Part shown: one piece after another, positions 44,740-52,523 of the stretch | Numbering within the stretch: the first letter of the stretch is position 1 | Layout of the letters: the number at the start of each line of letters is the position of its first letter | Source of the DNA: Hyphomicrobiales bacterium | GTDB lineage: Bacteria; Pseudomonadota; Alphaproteobacteria; Rhizobiales; Rhizobiaceae | Reading direction: 5' to 3' | Assembly: GCA_900473795.1 (NCBI GenBank) | Contig: UCMT01000026.1 | Span: 1-64,000 of the forward strand | Length of the DNA: 64,000 nucleotides | Notes under the pieces: generated by a model | Told to the model about the DNA's origin: nothing | The model's input: only the letters and a program-made list of their open reading frames with translations | Databases searched by the model: none | Made by a program: the position numbers and the translations under genes

Positions 44740-45850
44740 AATGGCAGCAGGTGACAGCCAATCGCGGTCGTTTGCAGCGCGTCTGAAATCGGAATGGCTC
44801 CTGGGCGACCGGTCGCGGCTGGCGCGACTGGTGATCGTCGCGCTCATCCTGGCGACGGCGGCGATGTTTGCCGCGTCCATCATGACCGGCGCGGCCGACG
44901 CTTCGCTGGGCAACGTGCTGCGCTGGCTCTTCGGCGTTGAGGGTGCGGAACAGGCGCTGAGCGTCCGCGACCGCATCATCATCCTCGATATCCGCTTGCC
45001 GCGGGCGGTCATGGGCCTGCTCGTCGGAGCCTCTCTGGCGGTATCCGGTGCGATCATGCAGGGCCTCTTCCGCAACCCGCTGGCCGACCCGGCGCTCGTC
45101 GGCATCTCGTCCGGCGCCAGCCTGGGCGCCGTGCTGACGATCGTGCTCGGCAGCTCCCTCTTGGGCGCGCTCTTTGCTGTCTTCGGCTTCTACGCGCTGC
45201 CGGTCGCGGCGTTCCTCGGCTGCCTCGTGACGACGCTGTTGCTCTACCGGATCGCGACCCGCAGCGGCCAGACGTCGGTCGCAACCATGCTGCTTGCCGG
45301 CATTGCGCTCGCCGCACTTGCCAACGCCGTCACCGGTGTCCTCATCTTCGTAGCCGACGACAAGCAGTTGCGCGACCTGACCTTCTGGGGCCTCGGATCG
45401 CTCGCCGGCGCAAACTGGACGAAGATATTCTCCGCCGCGCCGATCATCCTCGTTTCGCTCGCCGTCGTGCCCTTTCTGGCGCGTGGCCTCAACGCGCTGA
45501 CCCTTGGCGAAGCAGCGGCCTTCCACATGGGCATTCCGGTTCAGCGGCTTAAGAACATCGCCATCGTCAGCGTCGCCGCCTTGACGGGCGCCTCGGTCGC
45601 CGTCAGCGGCGGTATCGGTTTCGTCGGCATCGTCGTGCCGCATGTGCTGAGGCTCATCATCGGTCCGGACCATCGCTATCTGCTGCCCGCGTCGGCGCTG
45701 CTCGGCGGCACGCTCCTGATCTTCGCCGACATGGTCGCGCGCACGATCGTGCCCCCGGCGGAACTGCCGATCGGTATCATCACGGCATTTGTCGGTGCCC
45801 CCTTCTTCCTGTGGATCCTGCTGCGCGGGCGTTCGCATATGGGGCTTTGA
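44726..45850 (+). CDS. hmuU: Hemin ABC transporter permease HmuU
   Basis: 374-aa FecCD-type permease with about ten membrane helices. RLPRAVMGLLVGASLAVSGA and GLFRNPLADPALVGISSGAS are the conserved FecCD segments; GGIGFVGIVVPHVLRLIIGP is the late motif that contacts the ATPase. I chose the ATG at 44726 (MPHSEMAAG), which overlaps hmuT by 14 bp; an ATG at 44741 is also possible. Confidence 0.92.
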   Translation: MPHSEMAAGDSQSRSFAARLKSEWLLGDRSRLARLVIVALILATAAMFAASIMTGAADASLGNVLRWLFGVEGAEQALSVRDRIIILDIRLPRAVMGLLVGASLAVSGAIMQGLFRNPLADPALVGISSGASLGAVLTIVLGSSLLGALFAVFGFYALPVAAFLGCLVTTLLLYRIATRSGQTSVATMLLAGIALAALANAVTGVLIFVADDKQLRDLTFWGLGSLAGANWTKIFSAAPIILVSLAVVPFLARGLNALTLGEAAAFHMGIPVQRLKNIAIVSVAALTGASVAVSGGIGFVGIVVPHVLRLIIGPDHRYLLPASALLGGTLLIFADMVARTIVPPAELPIGIITAFVGAPFFLWILLRGRSHMGL

Positions 45851-45858
45851 GGACAATC

Positions 45859-46647
45859 ATGATCAAGGCCAGCAATCTCTCGGTCCGACTTGCCGGAAAA
45901 CAGGTGCTGCACGGCGTCAACATCGAGGCCGCGGCCGGGCAGTTGACGGCCATCGTCGGGCCGAACGGTTCCGGCAAAACCACCAGCCTCAAGGCGATCG
46001 CTGGTGAACTCCCCTATGACGGCACCGTCAACATCAACGGTCACGACATCGCGACACTGAAACCGTGGCAACTCGCGTTGAAGCGCGCCGTCTTGCCGCA
46101 ATCGACAGTGATCTCCTTTCCCTTCACGGTGCGCGAAATCGTTCGCATGGGTCTGTCCGTTGGCGCAAAGGCCGGCGCGGATGAAACCGACCGGATCGCC
46201 AGGGAGGCGCTGGAAGCCGTCGATCTGTCGGGTTTCGCCGGCCGCTTCTACCAGGAGCTTTCCGGCGGCGAACAGCAGCGCGTTCAGCTTGCCCGCGCGC
46301 TCTGTCAGATCTGGGACCCCGTACAGGACGGCGAACCTGCGTTCCTGTTGCTGGACGAACCCGTATCAAGCCTCGACATCCGTCACCAACTGACGATCAT
46401 GCGGCTTGCCCGCAATTTCTGCGCGCGCGGAGGCGGCGTGATCGCCGTCATGCATGACCTCAATCTCACCGCCATGTTTGCCGACCGGATGATCATGATG
46501 AAGAGCGGCCGTGTTCGCGCCGCCGGACATCCGAACGAGGTGATGACCGACGGTGTCATGGAAGCGGTTTTCGGCTGCGCCATGCGGGTCAACGCCACGC
46601 CGGCCGGCTCAGTCCCGTTCGTCCTGCCCCACACGGCCCTCGGCTAG
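45859..46647 (+). CDS. hmuV: Hemin ABC transporter ATP-binding protein HmuV
   Basis: 262-aa ATPase. Walker A GPNGSGKTT, signature ELSGGEQQRVQLARAL, Walker B AFLLLDEPVSSLD and switch His VMHDLNLT. The start at 45859 (MIKASNLS) follows TTTGAGGACA, 8 bp after hmuU. Last gene of hmuPSTUV, which moves haem from the periplasm to HmuS. No intrinsic terminator was found; an EcfG-type promoter begins 17 bp after the stop. Confidence 0.93.
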   Translation: MIKASNLSVRLAGKQVLHGVNIEAAAGQLTAIVGPNGSGKTTSLKAIAGELPYDGTVNINGHDIATLKPWQLALKRAVLPQSTVISFPFTVREIVRMGLSVGAKAGADETDRIAREALEAVDLSGFAGRFYQELSGGEQQRVQLARALCQIWDPVQDGEPAFLLLDEPVSSLDIRHQLTIMRLARNFCARGGGVIAVMHDLNLTAMFADRMIMMKSGRVRAAGHPNEVMTDGVMEAVFGCAMRVNATPAGSVPFVLPHTALG

Positions 46648-46664
46648 CGCGTCGTTCCGCCGGT

Positions 46665-46689
46665 GGAACCAAACATCCTTCTGCGCGTT
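46665..46689 (+). promoter_or_regulatory. EcfG-type promoter for the DUF883 operon
   Basis: GGAAC (46665-46669), 18 bp, then TT (46688-46689), with the -10 region reading CGTT. This matches the general-stress sigma factor consensus of rhizobia (GGAAC-N18-TT). It lies about 100 bp upstream of the DUF883 start. A GTTCC 5' of the -35 makes a small hairpin with GGAAC. Confidence 0.7.
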
Positions 46690-46787
46690 GAGGTCGCGAA
46701 CCGCTGACAGGGTGATGATACCCCATGTCGGCATAACAGACGCCGGGTTTGCCGTATGGACGCCCGCTGCAGATAGGGGTTGTACTC

Positions 46788-47141
46788 ATGGCAACAGGTC
46801 TCTTTTCCGGTTCCAGCGCAAAGAAGCGCTTCGTCGATACGCCGATCGAAGATCAGATCACTGAACTCCGCGACGAAATCACATCGCTTGCGAAACTCCT
46901 GTCGCAACATGGCTCCGACGCTTCGAAAGACGTTCGGACCAAAGCCCATAACGCCCGCGAACACGCGGAAGCCGGACTTCACGATCTGATCGAAAACGGC
47001 GAGCAACTGTTTGCAGACTTGCGCAGCCGCTACGCGCTCACTGAAAAGCAGGTCCGCCACACCGTTCGCGACCATCCCTTCGCGACGCTCGGGGCCGCGG
47101 CTGCCGTTGGCCTGCTGATCGCAGCTCTCCTCCGCCGCTGA
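46788..47141 (+). CDS. DUF883 / ElaB-YqjD-like protein
   Basis: 117-aa protein. A helical amphipathic stretch (EDQITELRDEITSLAKLLSQ onwards, residues about 18-85) is followed by a C-terminal membrane anchor (ATLGAAAAVGLLIAALLRR). E. coli ElaB/YqjD of this type are tail-anchored, stress- or stationary-phase-induced proteins that can bind ribosomes. An EcfG-type promoter upstream fits stress control. Start at 46788 behind AGGGGTT; the frame to 46749 is upstream. Confidence 0.85.
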   Translation: MATGLFSGSSAKKRFVDTPIEDQITELRDEITSLAKLLSQHGSDASKDVRTKAHNAREHAEAGLHDLIENGEQLFADLRSRYALTEKQVRHTVRDHPFATLGAAAAVGLLIAALLRR

Positions 47142-47251
47142 CCCAACCCGTTTCGGGCGGCGGTCATTACTGATCGCCGCGCGTTGCATCGAAAGCTGGC
47201 AAGCGGCAATCTTTTGCCAGCCGAACTTGCGTTCTTGCCGTGGAGAAGAAA

Positions 47252-47683
47252 ATGGGTCCCTTGGCCGCAATGCTTTCGGCTCTCGTACTGACGGACATCG
47301 GCGTTATGGTATCGCGCTACAAGCGGAACGGAGCCATGTGGCTACTAGCGTCCTTGCTTTTCCTGACGGCCTATATTTTCGCTCTTGTCGCGGTCGCAAT
47401 CTATCTCAGCGCAATGTACACGCCGCTGACGGCCACCGTCATTCTCGCGGTCATCTCCCTTGTACTCGGCCTCGTCATCATCGGCATCATGTCCGCGCTC
47501 AATGCGCGGGACCGGCGGATCGCGGCCGACAAGCGCCGGCGGTCGCAGGCGCAAACCAGTCTGGTAATCGCCACCGCCCTGACGCTGTTCCGCAAGCAGC
47601 CGCTTCTTGCTGCCGGTCTCGCGGTCGGACTAGGAGCCGCGCTTGGGCTGATGCGCAAACCTAGCAGCGGCGACCACACCTGA
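47252..47683 (+). CDS. Phage-holin-family/YqjE-like membrane protein
   Basis: 143-aa protein with two central transmembrane helices (about residues 28-52 and 60-85), like E. coli YqjE, which pairs with YqjD, and a third hydrophobic segment near the end (LLAAGLAVGLGAALGLM). Located 110 bp after the DUF883 gene, repeating the yqjD-yqjE order. The ATG at 47252 has GGAGAAGAA; a GTG at 47240 is less likely. Possibly in the stress regulon. Confidence 0.8.
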   Translation: MGPLAAMLSALVLTDIGVMVSRYKRNGAMWLLASLLFLTAYIFALVAVAIYLSAMYTPLTATVILAVISLVLGLVIIGIMSALNARDRRIAADKRRRSQAQTSLVIATALTLFRKQPLLAAGLAVGLGAALGLMRKPSSGDHT

Positions 47684-47695
47684 CCGCAGAGCGGA

Positions 47696-49201
47696 TCAAA
47701 GGGGGAGCCGGACGATCGCCGTCAGTCCCGCAGGCAGGAACTCGATCTTCACCGAACTGCCCATCACCTTGTCGAGGCTGCGTTCGATCAGGATCGAGCC
47801 GAAGCCGCGCCGCGCTGGCTCCCTGACAGTCGGACCGCCGACCTCCGTCCAGGTCATATGCAGAACACGGTGGCCGTCCTCATCGACGCCGCGCGCGGTA
47901 AGCACGATCTTGCCGTTCGAAACCCCAAGAGAGCCGTATTTGGCGGCATTGGTCGCCAGTTCGTGCAGGACCAACCCAAGGCCGACTGCCTGGTCCGGAC
48001 CGAGTAGAATCTCGTCCTTGTGAATTTCGATCTGCCGCCCATAGTCGCGTACATGCGGCGCCAGTTGTTTGGCCAGCAAGGCCGAAAGGTGAATTTCGCC
48101 CCATTCGTGATCCGACAAAAGCCCGTGTGCTTCCGATATGGATTGAAGCCTGCCGGCGAAAGCCGTCATGAACTCCCTCGGATCGCTGGTCTGCCGCAAT
48201 GTCTGTCGCGCCAGCGACTGCAACATCGCCAGCGTGTTCTTGACGCGATGGTTGAGCTCGCGCAGCAGCAGCCGCGTACGCTGCGCTGAAATCTGTTCAT
48301 TCGTCACATCGATATTGATGCCAAGAAAAAGCGTTGGTTTGCCTTTGGCATCGCGTTCATGCACACGGCCGCGGCCAAGAAGCCAGCGGCCGGTGGAGGC
48401 GACCCGAAAGGTGCCGTCATACTCCTCGTCCTGCGTCATGGCAGACCGCAGCTTCGAAAGCGTTGCCACGCGATCCTCTGGATGAATTGTGTTGAAAATG
48501 TCCCTTGCCTGGACGACCCCGGCGGGCGGCATGCCGAACATCCGCAGCATCGCGGGATTGCAGGACACGCTGCCGGAGCGGATATCCCAGAGCCAGCTGC
48601 CGACATTGGCGGCATCGAGCGCCATGGCGTGGCGCTGCTCCTCACGCGAAAGCGCTGCCTCTTTCAACGCCCGCTGGCGCGCCTCGTGCTTCAGCTTGAA
48701 CAACGCCGCCGCAACGCGCGAAAGGCGCTGCAATTGGGCCAGGAGTTGCGCCGGGAGATTCTGGCGCGGCTCGATATCGAAAACACAGATCGTACCCACG
48801 GGCTGGTCGTCAATGAGGAGCGGCGCACCGGCATAAAACCGCAGAAACGGCGCACCCGCCGCCCGCGGCTGGCCGGCAAACCGAGGGTCGGTCGAAGCAT
48901 CGCCAACAACGAACACTTCATTTAAAGGCGCCGCGATCGCATGCACGCAAAACGATTCCGCAGACAAGGCCTGCGTCTCAGTGGTTCCAGCCGCGGCCTT
49001 GAACCATTGATGCCGCATATCGACAAGGGTCACCAACGCAATCGGAGCGCTGAAAAGATCGGCGGCAATCTCGGCGAGCTCGCGGAAATCGGCATCCGGC
49101 ACAGCCATGTCCGGGACGACGGAGCGCAGGACACCGAGCCGTTGAGGCGATGTCATGACGGCCGCAACCGCCGCCGGAAGATCGCTATTCATTTCATTCA
49201 T
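47696..49201 (-). CDS. GAF-PAS HWE-family sensor histidine kinase
   Basis: 501-aa soluble kinase. A GAF domain (residues about 35-175: SAPIALVTLVDMRHQWFKAA, APLLIDDQPVGTICVFDIEP), a PAS domain (about 195-310: DAANVGSWLWDIRSGSVSCN, PAMLRMFGMPPAGV) and an HWE kinase domain with LLRELNHRVKNTLAMLQSLA (phospho-His) and the WxE motif in HMTWTEVGG. The N-box is VLHELATNAAKYGSL. Lies beside ecfG, so it may feed PhyR, as PhyK-type kinases do. The start at 49201 is uncertain; in-frame Met codons lie upstream (49249, 49303). Confidence 0.85.
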   Translation of the reverse strand: MNEMNSDLPAAVAAVMTSPQRLGVLRSVVPDMAVPDADFRELAEIAADLFSAPIALVTLVDMRHQWFKAAAGTTETQALSAESFCVHAIAAPLNEVFVVGDASTDPRFAGQPRAAGAPFLRFYAGAPLLIDDQPVGTICVFDIEPRQNLPAQLLAQLQRLSRVAAALFKLKHEARQRALKEAALSREEQRHAMALDAANVGSWLWDIRSGSVSCNPAMLRMFGMPPAGVVQARDIFNTIHPEDRVATLSKLRSAMTQDEEYDGTFRVASTGRWLLGRGRVHERDAKGKPTLFLGINIDVTNEQISAQRTRLLLRELNHRVKNTLAMLQSLARQTLRQTSDPREFMTAFAGRLQSISEAHGLLSDHEWGEIHLSALLAKQLAPHVRDYGRQIEIHKDEILLGPDQAVGLGLVLHELATNAAKYGSLGVSNGKIVLTARGVDEDGHRVLHMTWTEVGGPTVREPARRGFGSILIERSLDKVMGSSVKIEFLPAGLTAIVRLPL

Positions 49202-49341
49202 TTCCACACCCAGCCACGGGGCGCCGTCATTGATTGGAGCACGCTGCATCTGCCATTGCAGCGTGCCTGTCGCTGTTCTGCACGATTGTGAACCCCGGTG
49301 CAATCATGCCCGCAGATCACGGCGTTCTACGAAAGGTAACG

Positions 49342-49374
49342 TCCGCCAAATCTGAAGAAGACCACTGGCGGACA
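49342..49374 (-). terminator. Possible hairpin downstream of ecfG
   Basis: GTCCGCCA / TGGCGGAC (49342-49349 / 49367-49374) is a perfect 8-bp inverted repeat with a 17-nt loop, 15 bp after the ecfG stop. The tail on the minus strand (GTTACCTTTC) is poor in T, so termination is uncertain. Confidence 0.4.
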
Positions 49375-49388
49375 CGAAATGCCTGCCG

Positions 49389-49955
49389 TCAGGAAACGAA
49401 AGAGCGCGAGATGATGGGCGCCGATGTCGCGTCCGGCCCATACTCGCTCTCGCCAGTCACCTGGAGAATATCTTGAAGGCGCTGGCGGGCGCGGTTGACG
49501 CGGCTTTTGATTGTTCCTAGCGCGCAGCCGCAGATCTCCGCCGCCTCCTCATAGGAGAAGCCTGAAGCACCCACCAGGATGATCGCCTCGCGCTGATCCG
49601 GCGGCAGCATTTCCAGCGCCCGCTTGAAGTCCTGAAGGTCGAGCGAACCATACTGGGAAGGATGCTGGGCCAGCGTCTCGGTGAAGTAGCCGTCGCTGTC
49701 CTGCACTTCGCGCCCACGTTTGCGCATCTGGCTGTAGAGTTCGTTGCGCAGGATGGTGAACAGCCACGCCTTCATGTTGGTGCCCATCTCGAAGTGGTCC
49801 TGCTTGGCCCAAGCCTTCATGATGGTGTCCTGCACGAGATCGTCGGCCCGGTCGTGCCGGCCGATCAACGACATCGCGAACGCGCGCAAGCTTGGAAGGG
49901 CTGCGAGCATTTCACGCTTGAAACTCGACTCCTCAGAGGTCATGCCGCCACTCAT
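49389..49955 (-). CDS. ecfG: General stress response sigma factor EcfG
   Basis: 188-aa ECF sigma factor of the EcfG (RpoE2) group. Region 2: MLAALPSLRAFAMSLIGRHD and DDLVQDTIMKAWAKQDHFEM then MKAWLFTILRNELYS. Region 4: MLPPDQREAIILVGASGFSY and EEAAEICGCALGTIKSRVNRA. Directs transcription of stress genes from GGAAC promoters. Its start overlaps nepR by 4 bp (ATGA), coupling sigma and anti-sigma. An ATG 12 bp further in is an alternative. Inhibited by NepR until PhyR-P titrates NepR. Confidence 0.95.
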   Translation of the reverse strand: MSGGMTSEESSFKREMLAALPSLRAFAMSLIGRHDRADDLVQDTIMKAWAKQDHFEMGTNMKAWLFTILRNELYSQMRKRGREVQDSDGYFTETLAQHPSQYGSLDLQDFKRALEMLPPDQREAIILVGASGFSYEEAAEICGCALGTIKSRVNRARQRLQDILQVTGESEYGPDATSAPIISRSFVS

Positions 49956-50146
49956 TCCGCCACGTCCGATATCGACTGGCGCTCGACCGCATCGAGTTTC
50001 TCCAGCAGGTCGACGAACCGATCCGGAATGGCTTCTTCCTGTATAGAAAGATAGAGTGCGCGAAGCTTGGTTGCAATCTGCGCATTCGGATTATCGGCGC
50101 GCACTGGCGTTGCCACATCGCGCCCTGCCCCAATTTTGTAGGTCAT
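49952..50146 (-). CDS. nepR: Anti-sigma factor NepR
   Basis: 64-aa NepR. The conserved core is IATKLRALYLSIQEEAIPDR then FVDLLEKLDAVERQ, two helices that bind EcfG, or in competition the sigma-like domain of phosphorylated PhyR. The first gene of nepR-ecfG, divergent from phyR. An EcfG-type promoter (50183-50207) lies upstream, giving autoregulation. Confidence 0.95.
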   Translation of the reverse strand: MTYKIGAGRDVATPVRADNPNAQIATKLRALYLSIQEEAIPDRFVDLLEKLDAVERQSISDVAE

Positions 50147-50182
50147 ACAGTCAATATACCTTCAGAGTTCATCTGGCTGCAT

Positions 50183-50207
50183 AATGCACCGCGAAAAAAA
50201 TCGTTCC
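50183..50207 (-). promoter_or_regulatory. EcfG-type promoter of nepR-ecfG
   Basis: On the minus strand GGAAC (50207-50203), 18 bp, TT (50184-50183). The -10 region reads CATT rather than CGTT, a one-base departure. About 37 bp upstream of nepR. Confidence 0.65.
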
Positions 50208-50214
50208 GTCCAAA

Positions 50215-50239
50215 GGAACCTTTTTTTTCGCGTGGCGTT
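50215..50239 (+). promoter_or_regulatory. EcfG-type promoter of phyR
   Basis: GGAAC (50215-50219), 18 bp, TT (50238-50239), with the full CGTT at the -10. The two divergent -35 boxes form GTTCC-N7-GGAAC (50203-50219), so the divergent promoters lie back to back. It is 49 bp upstream of the phyR start. Confidence 0.85.
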
Positions 50240-50287
50240 TTCAACCTGTTATGGCCACCACCTCGGCCAGATTTAGGGAGTTCATAC

Positions 50288-51082
50288 ATGTCACTTTCCA
50301 CGCGGATCGCTCCGTTCCTTCCCTATTTGCGCCGTTACTCCCGTGCATTGACCGGGTCGCAGACGTCGGGTGACGCCTATGTGGCGGCTGTCCTGGAAGC
50401 GCTGATCGCAGATGTCTCCATTTTCCCGGAGGCGAGCAGCGACAGGGTCGCGCTGTTTCAACTCTATACAAAGCTGTTCGGTTCCTCCTCCGTTTTGATC
50501 CCCGAGCCGGTTTCCCCCTTTGCCTGGGAAAAGCGGGCGTCGATCAACCTCGCATCCGTGTCGCCGCTGGCACGTCAGGCTTTCCTGCTCGTATCCGTCG
50601 AAGGCTTCCGGACAAGCGAGGCGGCGGAAGTTCTGGGCACGACCGAGAGCGGCATGAATGAATTGCTCGAACGCGCCTCCGAGGAAATTTCGCGTCAGGT
50701 CGCCACCGATATCATGATCATCGAAGACGAGCCGCTGATTGCGATCGACATCGAGCAAATGGTCGAAAGCCTCGGGCACAGGGTAACCGGAATTGCGCGC
50801 ACCAGGGACGAAGCCGTGGCGCTCTTCAAAGCGACGCGGCCCAGTATGGTGCTTGCCGATATCCAGCTCGCCGACGGCAGCTCGGGCATAGATGCAGTCA
50901 ATGACATCCTGAAGAACACGTCCATTCCGGTGATTTTCATCACGGCGTTCCCGGAACGCCTGTTGACCGGCGAACGGCCTGAGCCGACCTTCCTGGTCAC
51001 CAAGCCCTTCAACCCCGACATGGTCAAGGCGCTGATCAGCCAGGCGCTGTTCTTCAACGAATCCACCAAGGCGGCGGCCTGA
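50288..51082 (+). CDS. phyR: Response regulator PhyR (anti-anti-sigma)
   Basis: 264-aa PhyR. Residues about 1-135 are an EcfG-like sigma domain (region-2-like FLPYLRRYSRALTGSQTSGD; region-4-like LLVSVEGFRTSEAAEVLGT) and residues about 140-260 a receiver domain with IMIIEDEPLIAIDIE and the phospho-acceptor Asp191 in VLADIQLADGS. When phosphorylated, it binds NepR and releases EcfG. Start behind GGGAG. The kinase gene downstream is in the same orientation. Confidence 0.96.
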   Translation: MSLSTRIAPFLPYLRRYSRALTGSQTSGDAYVAAVLEALIADVSIFPEASSDRVALFQLYTKLFGSSSVLIPEPVSPFAWEKRASINLASVSPLARQAFLLVSVEGFRTSEAAEVLGTTESGMNELLERASEEISRQVATDIMIIEDEPLIAIDIEQMVESLGHRVTGIARTRDEAVALFKATRPSMVLADIQLADGSSGIDAVNDILKNTSIPVIFITAFPERLLTGERPEPTFLVTKPFNPDMVKALISQALFFNESTKAAA

Positions 51083-51242
51083 GACTGTCCGCCTGGACAG
51101 CCGGACGAATGATTTCAACGCCCTTCCGCGCCTGCGGTAGGAGCCAGAATTTGAACCGGCCGCATCGGAAAAGCCGATCGGATGGGGCCGTTTTTGACAG
51201 GAGTTGGACACACAATCAATCAGAGCATGGAAGGCGTATCGC

Positions 51243-52265
51243 GTGGCCAATGCAGGCAGTTCAGCCCCTCTCAGGACCGGAGGCAAATCAAACGCGGTCC
51301 TGATGGAGCTGGTTTTGAAGAAGTCCGGTTCGGGCTATCTCTATCAATCCGACGATCTCGATGTCGTTCTTTCCGGCAACCTGCCCAAAGTCCTGCAGCC
51401 GCTGGCAACGGGCCGGGAGGCAGAGAAACAGGTGTTCGGATCTGAGGAAGGCACCCGCCTGAGCGCCTTGAAACGGGACGTCGCCAGCCGCAACGCCCCT
51501 GCTTCGACCGAAATCGACGTGCTCTCTCCGACGGGCGTGCTCAGCTATCGCATAGACATTGAGCGCGTCGATACGATCGGCATGATCGGTATTCTTTCTG
51601 TGATCACCGATATTTCCGAAGCTCGCCACCGCGAGCGCATTCTAAAAACCCTGCTGCGCGAGCTCAGCCACCGCTCGAAAAACCTCCTGGCCATCATCCA
51701 GGGGATCGCCACCCAGACCGCGCGCCAGGCGCTTTCCCTCGACTATTTCCTCAGCAAGTTTCGCGGCCGCATTCAATCGCTTGCCTACTCGCAGGACCTC
51801 GTGACGGATTCGAGCTGGCGCGGTGCGTATCTCTTCACGCTGGCGGAACGGCAAGTCAGCGCCTATTGGCCTGCGACGGAAAACCCGATCTCCGTCCGCG
51901 GCATCAACGCACATCTGTCGCCGAACGCGACTTTGCATGTCGGCCTTGCGCTGCATGAACTGATCGTCAACTCCGCCTCCTACGGCGCGATCGCTGCCGG
52001 TATCAATTCGCTGACGATCGACTGTTTCGAGACGCTGCTGGACGATCAGGACGCGATCGAGCTGGCCTGGATCGAACATCTCCCGCCAGCGTCAGCGTCG
52101 CGGAAAGAGGCTGAAGATCACACGTTTGCACTGACGGTCTTGGAGAGGGTCGTGCCGGTCGCCGTCGGCGGCAGGGCCATGTACATGACGACAGCCGACC
52201 GCATCGAATACCGCCTGACAATCCCCTGGCGGGAATACGAGATCATCACCTGCGTGGAGGAATGA
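51243..52265 (+). CDS. HWE-family sensor histidine kinase (PhyK/RsiC-like)
   Basis: 340-aa kinase linked to phyR. No membrane helix; the N-terminal 120 residues look like a PAS-type sensor (YRIDIERVDTIGMIGILSVI, TDISEARHRER). The phospho-His is in LLRELSHRSKNLLAIIQGIA, the N-box in ALHELIVNSASYG, and the HWE Trp-x-Glu in IELAWIEHLPP. It is the obvious candidate to phosphorylate PhyR, as RsiC does in Sinorhizobium. The start is unsure: the GTG at 51243 has GGAAGG upstream; an ATG at 51303 and a TTG at 51204 are alternatives. Confidence 0.8.
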   Translation: MANAGSSAPLRTGGKSNAVLMELVLKKSGSGYLYQSDDLDVVLSGNLPKVLQPLATGREAEKQVFGSEEGTRLSALKRDVASRNAPASTEIDVLSPTGVLSYRIDIERVDTIGMIGILSVITDISEARHRERILKTLLRELSHRSKNLLAIIQGIATQTARQALSLDYFLSKFRGRIQSLAYSQDLVTDSSWRGAYLFTLAERQVSAYWPATENPISVRGINAHLSPNATLHVGLALHELIVNSASYGAIAAGINSLTIDCFETLLDDQDAIELAWIEHLPPASASRKEAEDHTFALTVLERVVPVAVGGRAMYMTTADRIEYRLTIPWREYEIITCVEE

Positions 52266-52310
52266 GCTGGGCCCGAGACGGTAGCACCTGCAACACCGTC
52301 GCTGATTGGC

Positions 52311-52348
52311 AAAAAAGAACAGCCAGCGTCCGGGGAAGACACTGGCTG
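52311..52348 (-). terminator. Intrinsic terminator of the putative small RNA
   Basis: Stem CAGCCAGTGTC / GACGCTGGCTG on the minus strand (52348-52338 / 52330-52320), 11 bp with one G-U pair, loop TTCCCCG, then TTCTTTTTT ending at 52311. A textbook intrinsic terminator. Confidence 0.85.
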
Positions 52349-52443
52349 ATATCGACAACTCACCGAGGGGGCGTGTGAGTTGGGTGCCGGATCATTATTA
52401 GAGGTACTCGCATTGGGGGCGATGCGAAGCACTATCCGGACAG
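52311..52443 (-). ncRNA. Putative EcfG-controlled small RNA with C-rich loops
   Basis: Predicted transcript of about 130 nt, starting about 7 nt after an EcfG-type promoter and ending at an intrinsic terminator. Three hairpins are visible on the minus strand: (1) TCGCAT / ATGCGA with loop CGCCCCCA (52408-52427); (2) CAACTCAC / GTGAGTTG with loop ACGCCCCCTCG (52356-52382); (3) the terminator with a TTCCCCG loop. Two loops expose CCCCC, suited to pairing with G-rich ribosome binding sites. The region has no open frame and is antisense to no gene. The promoter class and C-rich loops resemble GsrN of Caulobacter; homology is not shown. Confidence 0.72.
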
Positions 52444-52449
52444 GGCATA

Positions 52450-52474
52450 AACGGGCTCGCCGCAAAAAGGTTCC
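52450..52474 (-). promoter_or_regulatory. EcfG-type promoter of the putative small RNA
   Basis: On the minus strand GGAAC (52474-52470), 18 bp, TT (52451-52450), with a CCGTTT -10. It is the same arrangement as the phyR promoter. No protein gene lies downstream on this strand for more than 2 kb. Confidence 0.75.
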
Positions 52475-52523
52475 GCGCCGTTTTCTTTTTTTTCTGGAAA
52501 TTATTGCGGCGAAAGATATGCCT

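Noticed and set aside
52118..52465. A 115-codon minus-strand frame over the small-RNA region
   Set aside because: No ribosome binding site, crosses the terminator hairpin and the end of the opposite kinase gene; the RNA interpretation explains the features better.
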